A stretch of DNA of 8,389 bases. Source: DATCSE01 sp036568605 (GTDB taxonomy: Bacteria > Pseudomonadota > Gammaproteobacteria > Burkholderiales > Burkholderiaceae_C). Positions 1-8,389 of the stretch are shown piece by piece (the stretch's first letter is position 1; every line of letters starts with the position of its first letter). Made by a program: the position numbers and the translations under genes. The stretch lies in the NCBI GenBank assembly GCA_036568605.1, contig DATCSE010000295.1, positions 1 through 8,389 of the forward strand, written 5' to 3'. Under the pieces are notes generated by a model. The model saw only the letters and a program-made list of their open reading frames with translations. It ran no database searches and was not told the origin of the DNA.

Positions 1-276
1 CTTGGCTTCGGCGGGAGCAGCCGCACTGGCGGCGGCTTCGGTGTCGATCTTCGCGATCAGCTCTTCAGCGACGACGGTGTCGCCGTCGTTCTTGACCAGC
101 TGCGAGAGCACGCCGGCGGAGGGCGCCGGCACTTCCAGCACGACCTTGTCGGTCTCGATCTCGATCAGGATCTCGTCGAGCTCGACCTTCTCGCCGGGCT
201 TCTTCTTCCACTGCAGCAGCGTGGCCTCGGCCACGGATTCGGACAGCTGGGGGACTTTGACTTCTACGATTGCCAT
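1..276 (-). CDS. sucB: 2-oxoglutarate dehydrogenase E2 (dihydrolipoamide succinyltransferase), N-terminal part
   Basis: This is the N-terminal 92 residues of the E2 core of the 2-oxoglutarate dehydrogenase complex, which moves the succinyl group from E1 to CoA in the TCA cycle in the cytoplasm. The visible part is a complete lipoyl domain (about residues 2-77) beginning MAIVEVKVPQLSESVAEATL. The lipoylated lysine is K44 in the conserved ETDKVVLEV loop. From about residue 80 an Ala/Pro/Glu-rich segment starts, which is the usual flexible linker to the subunit-binding and catalytic domains; those lie beyond the left edge. The ATG at 274-276 is preceded by only a weak purine-rich site (AGAGAAC), but MAIVEVKVP is the family's typical N-terminus. 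It follows sucA by 110 bases in the same direction, as in most proteobacterial suc/odh operons. An lpd gene may follow outside the window. Truncation is due to the window edge, not a mutation. Confidence 0.96.
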   Translation of the reverse strand, partial: MAIVEVKVPQLSESVAEATLLQWKKKPGEKVELDEILIEIETDKVVLEVPAPSAGVLSQLVKNDGDTVVAEELIAKIDTEAAASAAAPAEAK

Positions 277-313
277 GATTGTTCTCTGTACGTGATCTGC
301 GCATCAAGCGGTC

Positions 314-377
314 GCGGCGGATCGGGCTCCGCCCGGCCGCTCGCGGCGCCCCGTGAGGGGAGGCGCGCAGCGCCTCC
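314..377. repeat. Two GC-rich hairpins in the sucA-sucB gap
   Basis: The 110-base gap between sucA and sucB carries two dyads. The left one pairs 314-318 (GCGGC) with 336-340 (GCCGC) and, inside it, 323-327 (CGGGC) with 331-335 (GCCCG). The right one is a perfect 8-bp stem, 359-366 (GGAGGCGC) with 370-377 (GCGCCTCC), around a 3-base loop; a small CCCC-GTGA-GGGG dyad at 349-360 competes with its left arm. No T-run follows on either strand, so neither looks like a classical terminator. They may stabilise or process the sucAB message, or be copies of a dispersed intergenic repeat; the sequence alone does not decide. Confidence 0.55.
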
Positions 378-386
378 GGGGTGGCC

Positions 387-3245
<2,859 letters not shown>

Positions 3246-3250
3246 CTCGC

Positions 3251-3258
3251 TCACCTTT
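3251..3258 (-). promoter_or_regulatory. sucA ribosome binding site
   Basis: On the minus strand this reads AAAGGTGA, partly complementary to the 3' end of 16S rRNA, five bases before the ATG at 3243-3245. It decides the sucA start: initiation at either upstream in-frame ATG (3261-3263 or 3291-3293) would place this site inside the coding region. Confidence 0.75.
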
Positions 3259-3259
3259 C

Positions 3260-3276
3260 GCATCGGTTTCCGATGC
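3260..3276 (-). promoter_or_regulatory. Leader hairpin next to the sucA ribosome binding site
   Basis: A perfect 7-bp inverted repeat, GCATCGG (3260-3266) and CCGATGC (3270-3276), with a 3-base loop. In the sucA mRNA it would fold one base upstream of the AAAGGTGA site. It also contains the alternative in-frame ATG at 3261-3263. A role in mRNA stability or translation is inference only. Confidence 0.45.
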
Positions 3277-3399
3277 TGTAGTGGGTTACACAACCTTCCG
3301 CGTTACGGCTACACCGACCGGCGGACTAGCGACCCGCCTTGAACTGCTACCAGCAAGGGGACGGGAAGGACCTCAAGTCACAGGGCGCGACTGTACCAC

Positions 3400-3433
3400 C
3401 GGGCTGCGACACGGGTGCGTCGCAGCCCGTGTC
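3400..3433. other. Overlapping stem-loops after the nitronate-monooxygenase-like gene
   Basis: The pair 3400-3410 with 3419-3429 forms an 11-bp perfect stem (CGGGCTGCGAC / GTCGCAGCCCG) around an 8-base loop, 26 bases past the stop codon of the upstream gene. A second perfect 8-bp stem, 3408-3415 (GACACGGG) with 3426-3433 (CCCGTGTC), uses some of the same bases, so only one can form at a time. No T-run follows on either strand, so this is not a canonical intrinsic terminator; it may be a 3'-end or processing structure. Confidence 0.55.
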
Positions 3434-3454
3434 CACGGCGTCGAGTCAGCAAAT

Positions 3455-4417
3455 TCAGGCCAGCGCGAGACGCTGCCGCGCCTGCTGGTACTCGCGTGCC
3501 AGCCGGCCGACAAGCTCGCGCGCCGGCACGATCTGCTTGACCGCGCCTATGCCCTGGCCCGAGCCCCAGATGTCCTTCCAGGCTTTCTTCTTCGAGCCCT
3601 CGCCGCCGCCGAAGCTCATCGTGCTGGGGTCGCTGACCGGCAGGTTGTCCGGGTCCAGCCCGGCCGCGAGGATGGACGGCTTCAGGTAGTTGCCGTGCAC
3701 GCCGGTGAAGAGGTTCGAGTAGACGATGTCGTCCGAGCTGCCGGCGACGATCGCCTGCTTGTAGGCCTCGGCCGCACGCGCCTCCTCGGTCGCGATGAAG
3801 GCCGAGCCGATGTAGGCGAAGTCGGCACCCATCGCCTGCGCGGCGAGCACCGCGTTGCCGGTGCTGATCGCGCCGGACAGCGCGACCGGCCCGTCGAACC
3901 AATCCCGGATTTCCTGCACCAGCGCGAACGGGCTCTTGATGCCCGCATGTCCGCCGGCACCGGCCGCGACCAAAATCAGCCCGTCCGCGCCCTTCTCGAT
4001 CGCCTTCTTCGCGAAGGCGTTGTTGATCACGTCGTGCAGAACGACGCCGCCCCAGGCGTGCACCGCTTCGTTGACGTCGGTGCGCGCACCCAGCGAGGTG
4101 ATCACGATCGGCACCTTGTACTTCGCGCACATCTGCATGTCGTGCTCGAGCCGGTGGTTGCTCTTGTGCACGATTTGGTTGATCGCGAACGGCGCCGCGG
4201 GCTTGTCCGGGTTCGCCCGGTCGTAGGCTGCCAGCGTCTCGGTGATCTCGGCCAGCCACTCGTCCAGCTGCTCGGCCGGTCGCGCGTTCAGCGCCGGCAT
4301 CGAGCCGACGATGCCGGCCTTGCACTGCTCGATCACGAGCTTGGGATTGCTGATGATGAACAGCGGCGAGCCGATGATGGGCAGCGGCAGGTTTTGCAGA
4401 ACAGCGGGCAGAGGCAT
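3455..4417 (-). CDS. Nitronate monooxygenase family flavoprotein (2-nitropropane dioxygenase-like)
   Basis: A 320-residue TIM-barrel FMN enzyme of the nitronate monooxygenase/2-nitropropane dioxygenase family (PF03060). Characterised members oxidise alkyl nitronates such as propionate-3-nitronate; others are NADH:quinone reductases or trans-2-enoyl-ACP reductases (FabK). Seen here: the N-terminal barrel segment LPIIGSPLFIISNPKLVI (about 12-29), QIVHK in the substrate region (81-85), the AAGAGGHAG loop (151-159) whose H157 occupies the position of the catalytic histidine of class I NMO enzymes, and the phosphate-binding stretch SGAISTGNAV...GADFAYIGSAF (181-207). The tail SFGGGEGSKKKAWKDIWGSG (268-287) suggests a distinct subgroup. 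The ATG at 4415-4417 has GGAG (4423-4426) five bases upstream. The reading frame stays open far upstream, through the repeat and out of frame across the neighbouring gene, but without coding support, so no longer start is chosen. It follows the acyl-CoA dehydrogenase by 86 bases; its physiological substrate is unknown. Confidence 0.88.
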   Translation of the reverse strand: MPLPAVLQNLPLPIIGSPLFIISNPKLVIEQCKAGIVGSMPALNARPAEQLDEWLAEITETLAAYDRANPDKPAAPFAINQIVHKSNHRLEHDMQMCAKYKVPIVITSLGARTDVNEAVHAWGGVVLHDVINNAFAKKAIEKGADGLILVAAGAGGHAGIKSPFALVQEIRDWFDGPVALSGAISTGNAVLAAQAMGADFAYIGSAFIATEEARAAEAYKQAIVAGSSDDIVYSNLFTGVHGNYLKPSILAAGLDPDNLPVSDPSTMSFGGGEGSKKKAWKDIWGSGQGIGAVKQIVPARELVGRLAREYQQARQRLALA

Positions 4418-4426
4418 GTGTACTCC

Positions 4427-4492
4427 GTTCGGGCTGAGCTTGTCGAAGCCCAGGATGGGTGGCACGCGCCCTTCGACAAGCTCAGGGCGAAC
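4427..4492. repeat. REP-like inverted repeat
   Basis: Two 22-base arms, 4427-4448 and 4471-4492, are inverted copies of each other at 20 of 22 positions, sharing a perfect 15-base core (CTGAGCTTGTCGAAG) around a 22-base centre. The element fills most of the 86-base gap between the acyl-CoA dehydrogenase stop and the next gene. Translated, it gives the phrase SVRPELVEG, which is frequent in mis-called proteins of beta- and alpha-proteobacteria, so I take it to be a copy of a widespread REP-type palindrome. Only this one copy occurs in the window. Confidence 0.75.
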
Positions 4493-4503
4493 GCTCGTTG
4501 TCG

Positions 4504-6318
4504 TCAGAACGATTCGACCGGCAGCGCGGTGACGCTCTCGGCTCCGTCGACGATCGCATCGCGCGTCGCCGGGGCCTTGCTCAGCAGATGCTCGGCATAG
4601 AAGCGCGCGGTCGCGACCTTGGCTTGCAGGAATGCCGCGTCGCCCTCGCCCTTCGCAAGCTGGTCTTCGGCGACGAGCAGCGCACGTGCCAGCTGCCAGC
4701 CGGCGACCACGTTGCCGGCGAGCAGCAGGTAGGGCACCGAACCGGCAAACACCGCATTCGGGCTCGCCTTCGTGTTGCCGGCGACGAAATCGACGACATC
4801 CTCGAACGCCTCGCGCGCCGCCTTCAGGCGCTTCATCATCGAGCGCGCCGCGGCGCTGTCGCGCTTCGCGAGCTCGGCCTCGGTGGCCGCGATCTGCGCG
4901 GCGATCGCCTTCGGCGTGCGGCCGCCGTCGCGCGCCGTCTTGCGGCCCACCAGGTCGTTCGCCTGGATCGCCGTCGTGCCCTCGTAGATCGGCAGGATGC
5001 GTGCATCGCGCAGGTACTGCGCCGCGCCGGTCTCCTCGATGAAGCCCATGCCGCCGTGCACCTGCACGCCCAGGCTCGCGACTTCGTTGGCCATCTCGGT
5101 GCTGTAGCCCTTCACGAGCGGCACCATGTATTCGTAGAACGCCTGGTTCTGCTTGCGCACCTCGGCATCGGGATGATGGTGTGCCGCGTCGAACGCGGCC
5201 GCCGCGGTGATCGCCATCGCACGGCAACCCTCGGTGTAGGCGCGCATCGTCATCAGCATGCGCTTGACGTCGGGGTGATGGATGATGGGCGCGCTGCCGG
5301 GCAGCGAGCCGTCGACCGGCCGCGACTGGATGCGCTCCTTCGCGAACGCCGCTGCCTTCTGGTACGCGCGCTCGGCGACCGCGATGCCCTGCATGCCGAC
5401 CGCATAGCGCGCCGAGTTCATCATGATGAACATGTACTCGAGGCCGCGGTTCTCCTCGCCGACCAGCCAGCCGATGGCGCCCGGACCGCTCACTTCCTTC
5501 GAGATGCCGTCGCCGAACTGCAGCACGGCGGTCGGGCTCGCCTTGATGCCTAGCTTGTGTTCGATGCTGACGCACTGGACGTCGTTGCGCGCGCCGGGCG
5601 AGCCATCGGCCTTCAGCAGGAACTTCGGCACGATGAACAGGCTGATGCCCTTCACGCCCTCGGGCGCGCCGGCGACGCGGGCCAGCACGAGGTGCACGAT
5701 GTTCGGCGCCATGTCGTGCTCGCCGTAGGTGATGAAGATCTTCGTGCCGAAGATCCTGTAGGTGCCGTCGGGCTGCGGCTCGGCGCGCGTACGCACCAGC
5801 GCGAGGTCGCTGCCGGCCTGCGGCTCGGTCAGGTTCATCGTGCCGGTCCACTCGCCGGAGATCATCTTCGGCAGGTACAGCTGCTGCTGCTCGTGCGTGC
5901 CGGCGGTCAAGATCGCCTCGATCGCGCCGTCGGTCAAGAGCGGGCACAGCGCGAAGCTGAGGTTCGCGCCGTTGAGCATCTCGTTGCAGGCCGCGCCTAT
6001 GGTCTTCGGCAGGCCCTGCCCGCCGAACTCGGCCGGGTGCTGCAGGCCCTGCCAGCCGCCCTCGGCGAACTGGCGAAACGCCTGCTTGAAGCCGGGCGTC
6101 GTCGTCACCGCGCCGTCCTTCCACGACGACGGGTTCTTGTCGCCCTCGACGTTCAACGGCGCGACCACGCCCTCGTTGAACTTGGCGCATTCCTCGAGCA
6201 CCGCCTGCGCGGTGTCGTAGCCGGCCTCCTCGAAGCCGGGCAGCTTCGCGATCTGCTCCAGCCCCGCCAGCTCCTTCATGCAAAACAGCATGTCCTTGAT
6301 CGGCGCACGGTAGGTCAT
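4504..6318 (-). CDS. Acyl-CoA dehydrogenase, long DmdC/FadE-like form with C-terminal extension
   Basis: A 604-residue FAD enzyme that introduces a trans-2,3 double bond into an acyl-CoA and hands electrons to EtfAB. It is longer than the usual ~380-residue dehydrogenases. Domain order by eye: a short N-terminal extension (about 1-32, PF12418-like), the helical N domain (about 37-155), the beta middle domain with TMNLTEPQAGSDLALVRTRA (160-179), the C-terminal helical domain with QVHGGMGFIEETGAAQYLRD (419-438), and an added C-terminal domain (about 470-595, PF12806-like). The catalytic base is expected to be E446 in IYEGTTAIQ. This architecture is shared with DmdC (3-methylmercaptopropionyl-CoA dehydrogenase) and with many uncharacterised paralogues, so the acyl chain cannot be specified and a DMSP role should not be assumed. 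The ATG at 6316-6318 has GGAG (6325-6328) six bases upstream. It lies directly downstream of etfBA but behind an intrinsic terminator, so expression may be partly uncoupled from etf. Confidence 0.95.
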   Translation of the reverse strand: MTYRAPIKDMLFCMKELAGLEQIAKLPGFEEAGYDTAQAVLEECAKFNEGVVAPLNVEGDKNPSSWKDGAVTTTPGFKQAFRQFAEGGWQGLQHPAEFGGQGLPKTIGAACNEMLNGANLSFALCPLLTDGAIEAILTAGTHEQQQLYLPKMISGEWTGTMNLTEPQAGSDLALVRTRAEPQPDGTYRIFGTKIFITYGEHDMAPNIVHLVLARVAGAPEGVKGISLFIVPKFLLKADGSPGARNDVQCVSIEHKLGIKASPTAVLQFGDGISKEVSGPGAIGWLVGEENRGLEYMFIMMNSARYAVGMQGIAVAERAYQKAAAFAKERIQSRPVDGSLPGSAPIIHHPDVKRMLMTMRAYTEGCRAMAITAAAAFDAAHHHPDAEVRKQNQAFYEYMVPLVKGYSTEMANEVASLGVQVHGGMGFIEETGAAQYLRDARILPIYEGTTAIQANDLVGRKTARDGGRTPKAIAAQIAATEAELAKRDSAAARSMMKRLKAAREAFEDVVDFVAGNTKASPNAVFAGSVPYLLLAGNVVAGWQLARALLVAEDQLAKGEGDAAFLQAKVATARFYAEHLLSKAPATRDAIVDGAESVTALPVESF

Positions 6319-6335
6319 GTTTGTCTCCGGACATC

Positions 6336-6368
6336 AAAAAGGGCGCGTCAACCTGCGTTGCGCGCCCT
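6336..6368 (-). terminator. Intrinsic terminator downstream of etfA
   Basis: On the minus strand an 8-bp GC-rich stem (6361-6368 with 6340-6347, AGGGCGCG/CGCGCCCT) is extended by four further pairs (6357-6360 with 6349-6352) past a single bulged base, closed by a 4-base loop. It is followed at once by five T residues (6340-6336). This is the classical rho-independent layout for transcription coming from etfA, whose stop codon is 26 bases upstream. The plus-strand reading has no T-run, so it acts in one direction only. Its end lies 7 bases before the ribosome binding site of the next gene. Confidence 0.85.
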
Positions 6369-6394
6369 CGTGGTTCAGTGCATCGAAAAGCCGC

Positions 6395-7330
6395 TCAGCC
6401 GAGCGCCTTGACCAGCTCCGGCACCGCGGTGAACAGATCGGCCTCGAGGCCATAGTCGGCCACGCTGAAGATCGGCGCTTCGGGATCCTTGTTGATCGCC
6501 ACGATCACCTTGGAGTCCTTCATGCCGGCCAGATGCTGGATCGCACCCGAGATCCCCGCGGCGATGTACAGCTGCGGCGCGACGATCTTGCCGGTCTGGC
6601 CGACCTGCCAGTCGTTCGGCGCATAACCGGCATCGACCGCGGCCCGGCTCGCGCCCAGCGCGGCGCCCAGCTTGTCCGCCAGCGGCGTCAGCACCTCGTT
6701 GAACTTGTCGCTGGAACCCAGCGCGCGGCCGCCCGAGACGATGATCTTCGCGCCGGTCAGCTCCGGGCGATCGAGCTTCGCGATCTCGGCGCCGACGAAG
6801 GCGCTCTTGCCCGAGTCCGCCACCGCGGCGATGGTCTCCACGCTGGCGCTGCCGCCGGTCGCGGGAGCCGGGTCGAAGCCGGTCGTGCGCACCGTGATCA
6901 CCTTGACAGCGTCCAGGCTCTGGACCGTCGCGATCGCGTTGCCGGCGTAGATGGGGCGCTCGAAGGTGTCGGGGCTGTCGACCTTGCTGATGTCGGAGAC
7001 CTGACCCACGTCGAGCTTGGCAGCGACCCGCGGCGCGATGTTCTTGCCCGAGGCCGTGGCCGGGAACAGGATGTGGCCGTAGTCCTTGGCGACCGTCAGA
7101 ACCTGGGCCGCCACGTTCTCCGCGAGGCCATGGGCGAACGGCTCGCCATCGGCATGCAGCACCTTCGCCACTCCGGCGATCTGCGCCGCGGCCTTGGCGG
7201 CTTCGGCGGCGTTGGCGCCCGCCACCAGCACGTGGACTTGCGGGTCGCACTTCAGCGCCGCGGTGACGGTGTTCAGGGTCGCGCCCTTGATCGAGGCGTT
7301 GTCGTGTTCGGCGATTACCAGCGCAGTCAT
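6395..7330 (-). CDS. etfA: Electron transfer flavoprotein, alpha subunit
   Basis: A 311-residue FAD-binding subunit of the soluble EtfAB heterodimer, which takes electrons from acyl-CoA and related dehydrogenases and passes them to ETF:ubiquinone oxidoreductase. Domain I spans about 1-190. The C-terminal FAD domain shows IIVSGGRALGSSDKF (196-210) and the signature run PNDWQVGQTGKIVAPQLYIA (238-257), then GISGAIQHLAGM (259-270) and VAINKDPEAPIF (277-288). Length is normal for the family. The ATG at 7328-7330 shares its A with the TGA of etfB, and AAGGTGA (7335-7341), embedded in the last codons of etfB, serves as ribosome binding site. This arrangement implies translational coupling and equal subunit production. 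The type is the housekeeping Etf of beta-oxidation rather than a FixAB or bifurcating pair, judged by length and wording. Confidence 0.98.
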   Translation of the reverse strand: MTALVIAEHDNASIKGATLNTVTAALKCDPQVHVLVAGANAAEAAKAAAQIAGVAKVLHADGEPFAHGLAENVAAQVLTVAKDYGHILFPATASGKNIAPRVAAKLDVGQVSDISKVDSPDTFERPIYAGNAIATVQSLDAVKVITVRTTGFDPAPATGGSASVETIAAVADSGKSAFVGAEIAKLDRPELTGAKIIVSGGRALGSSDKFNEVLTPLADKLGAALGASRAAVDAGYAPNDWQVGQTGKIVAPQLYIAAGISGAIQHLAGMKDSKVIVAINKDPEAPIFSVADYGLEADLFTAVPELVKALG

Positions 7331-8079
7331 CAGATCACCTTGGCGTCGTTCTTCAGTTTGGAAACCAGCGTGGCCACGTCGGGCACCTTGATGCCGGCGC
7401 TGCGCTTGGGCGGCTCGCTGACCTTGAGCACCTTCAGATGCGCCTTGATGTCCACGCCCAGGTCGCCGGGCTTGACGACGTCGAGCTGCTTCTTCTTGGC
7501 CTTCATGATGTTGGGCAAGGTCACGTAGCGCGGCTCGTTCAGACGCAGATCGGTCGTGACGATGGCCGGCAGCGTGATTGAAAGGGTTTCCAGGCCGCCG
7601 TCGACTTCGCGGGTGACCTTCGCCTTGCCATCGACGATCTCGACCTTCGAGGCGAACGTGGCCTGCGGCAAATCAGTCAAGGCGGCCAGCATCTGCCCGG
7701 TCTGGTTGCAGTCGTCATCGATCGCCTGCTTGCCCAGGATCACGAGGCCGGGCTGTTCCTTGTCGACCAGGGCCTTCAGCAGCTTGGCCACGGCCAGCGG
7801 TTGCAGTTCCTCGGTGGTCTCGACCAGGATCGCGCGGTCGGCGCCTATCGCCATTGCGGTGCGCAGCGTCTCCTGGCACTGGGTCACGCCGCAGGAGACG
7901 GCGATCACCTCGGTGGCGGCGCCTTTTTCCTTCAGCCGCACCGCTTCCTCGACCGCGATCTCGTCGAACGGGTTCATGCTCATCTTCACGTTGGCGATGT
8001 CCACGCCCGTTCCATCGCTCTTCACGCGGACCTTGACGTTGTAGTCCACCACCCGCTTGACCGGGACGAGTACCTTCAT
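7330..8079 (-). CDS. etfB: Electron transfer flavoprotein, beta subunit
   Basis: A 249-residue subunit that binds AMP and carries the loop recognised by partner dehydrogenases. Seen here: MKVLVPVKRVVDYNVKVRVK at the N-terminus, SMNPFDEIAVEEAVRLKEKG (34-53), the AMP-site segment LGKQAIDDDCNQTGQML (115-131), the ETF-beta signature region VEIVDGKAKVTREVDGGLET (146-165), and the recognition loop LNEPRYVTLPNIMKAKKKQL (180-199). Length matches canonical bacterial EtfB. The ATG at 8077-8079 has a good AGAGGAG site (8088-8094) eight bases upstream. It is the first gene of the leftward cluster, and its 3' end overlaps etfA by one base (TGATG). Its promoter should lie in the divergent gap shared with murI. 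Confidence 0.98.
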   Translation of the reverse strand: MKVLVPVKRVVDYNVKVRVKSDGTGVDIANVKMSMNPFDEIAVEEAVRLKEKGAATEVIAVSCGVTQCQETLRTAMAIGADRAILVETTEELQPLAVAKLLKALVDKEQPGLVILGKQAIDDDCNQTGQMLAALTDLPQATFASKVEIVDGKAKVTREVDGGLETLSITLPAIVTTDLRLNEPRYVTLPNIMKAKKKQLDVVKPGDLGVDIKAHLKVLKVSEPPKRSAGIKVPDVATLVSKLKNDAKVI

Positions 8080-8297
8080 GCGATGAGCTCCTCTGGCTGC
8101 TGTGTGTTCAACAAACTGGGCGAAAAGATTCTAGTTCCGGGGTATGCGACCGGCCTGCCGCGCAGGCGACTTCGCCGCACAAAAAAGCACGATCGTTCGA
8201 TTTTAGCCTGAACGCGCGGAACCTCGCGAAACAAGCTGTTCGCGCAGCGTCGCGCGCCGCGTCGCGTGGCACGTCGCGCATAGACTTCCGCTCCGTG
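8080..8297. other. Divergent intergenic region between etfB and murI
   Basis: This 218-base gap must hold the etfB promoter on the minus strand and possibly a murI promoter on the plus strand. A TAGAAT hexamer at 8128-8133 (minus strand) resembles a -10 box about 49 bases before the etfB start, but no matching -35 is seen at 16-18 bases, so I do not call a promoter. A 6-bp hairpin, 8153-8158 with 8162-8167, and an 8-base palindrome ACGATCGT at 8189-8196 are present; both are short enough to be chance. The 8100-8210 part is visibly more A/T-rich than the genes, as expected for a promoter region. Confidence 0.5.
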
Positions 8298-8389
8298 ATG
8301 AACACCAGCCGCCGCCTCAGCCCGATCGCGCCCGCGCCGTCGCCTTGCATCGGTGTCTTCGATTCGGGTGTCGGCGGGCTGTCGGTGCT
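8298..8389 (+). CDS. murI: Glutamate racemase, N-terminal fragment
   Basis: The first 30 complete codons of a plus-strand gene, cut by the right edge. Glutamate racemase interconverts L- and D-glutamate in the cytoplasm to supply peptidoglycan synthesis. After a short, poorly conserved Pro/Ser/Arg-rich leader (about residues 2-16) comes CIGVFDSGVGGLSVL, the family's N-terminal signature; its FDSG carries the aspartate/serine residues of the active site. Start choice is uncertain: ATG at 8298-8300 is taken, but an in-frame GTG at 8295-8297 directly precedes it and there is no clear ribosome binding site for either. It is transcribed divergently from etfB and is functionally unrelated to it. 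Confidence 0.88.
   Translation, partial: MNTSRRLSPIAPAPSPCIGVFDSGVGGLSV

Noticed and set aside
3455..6337. A 960-codon minus-strand frame spanning both the acyl-CoA dehydrogenase and the NMO-like gene, suggesting a fusion
   Set aside because: Across the dehydrogenase it runs in the wrong frame (Arg/Gly-rich shadow); only the last 320 codons are the real NMO-like protein. The join is an accident of the stop-free REP-like repeat.
4459..7528. Three long plus-strand frames (4459-5553, 5557-6411, 6317-7528)
   Set aside because: They are antisense shadows of the acyl-CoA dehydrogenase, etfA and etfB, with the same Arg/His/Leu/Asp-rich pattern and no domain signatures.
8128..8133. TAGAAT as the etfB -10 promoter element on the minus strand
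   Set aside because: The position is plausible, but no -35-like hexamer lies at 16-18 bases, and short A/T-rich hexamers are expected by chance in this gap.
8153..8176. Small hairpins between etfB and murI as a terminator or riboswitch
   Set aside because: Stems of only 5-6 bp that overlap each other, no T-run, and no resemblance to a known riboswitch core.
8108..8350. An 80-codon minus-strand frame opposite the start of murI
   Set aside because: It overlaps the conserved murI signature on the other strand, has no ribosome binding site I can support, and shows no recognisable protein features.

Overview
This is ordinary, high-GC chromosomal DNA, probably from a beta-proteobacterium of the order Burkholderiales (Rubrivivax/Leptothrix/Methylibium-like). 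The guess rests on the wording of the SucA, EtfA and EtfB proteins, the strong G/C third-position bias, and an inverted repeat whose spurious translation (SVRPELVEG...) is common in beta-proteobacterial genomes. No database search was possible, so genus is not claimed.

All complete genes lie on the minus strand and read from right to left: etfB, etfA (overlapping by one base), a 604-residue acyl-CoA dehydrogenase, a nitronate-monooxygenase-family flavoprotein, sucA (2-oxoglutarate dehydrogenase E1) and the first 92 codons of sucB (E2), cut by the left edge. At the right edge the first 30 codons of murI (glutamate racemase) begin on the plus strand, divergent from etfB across a gap of about 218 bases.

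Functionally the block is central energy metabolism. The acyl-CoA dehydrogenase would pass electrons to the EtfAB flavoprotein encoded just upstream, and from there to the quinone pool. SucA and SucB form the 2-oxoglutarate dehydrogenase complex of the TCA cycle. The nitronate-monooxygenase-like gene sits between the two groups; its substrate cannot be read from the sequence.

The gaps are more structured than the genes are unusual. They hold a good intrinsic terminator between etfA and the acyl-CoA dehydrogenase, ending only 17 bases before the next start codon; a REP-like inverted repeat filling the gap before the nitronate-monooxygenase-like gene and abutting its ribosome binding site; two mutually exclusive hairpins behind that gene; a 7-bp hairpin abutting the sucA ribosome binding site; and a pair of GC-rich hairpins between sucA and sucB. 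I found no phage, insertion sequence, CRISPR array, RNA gene, or sign of a previously undescribed system. The leads below are modest regulatory or repeat-element questions.
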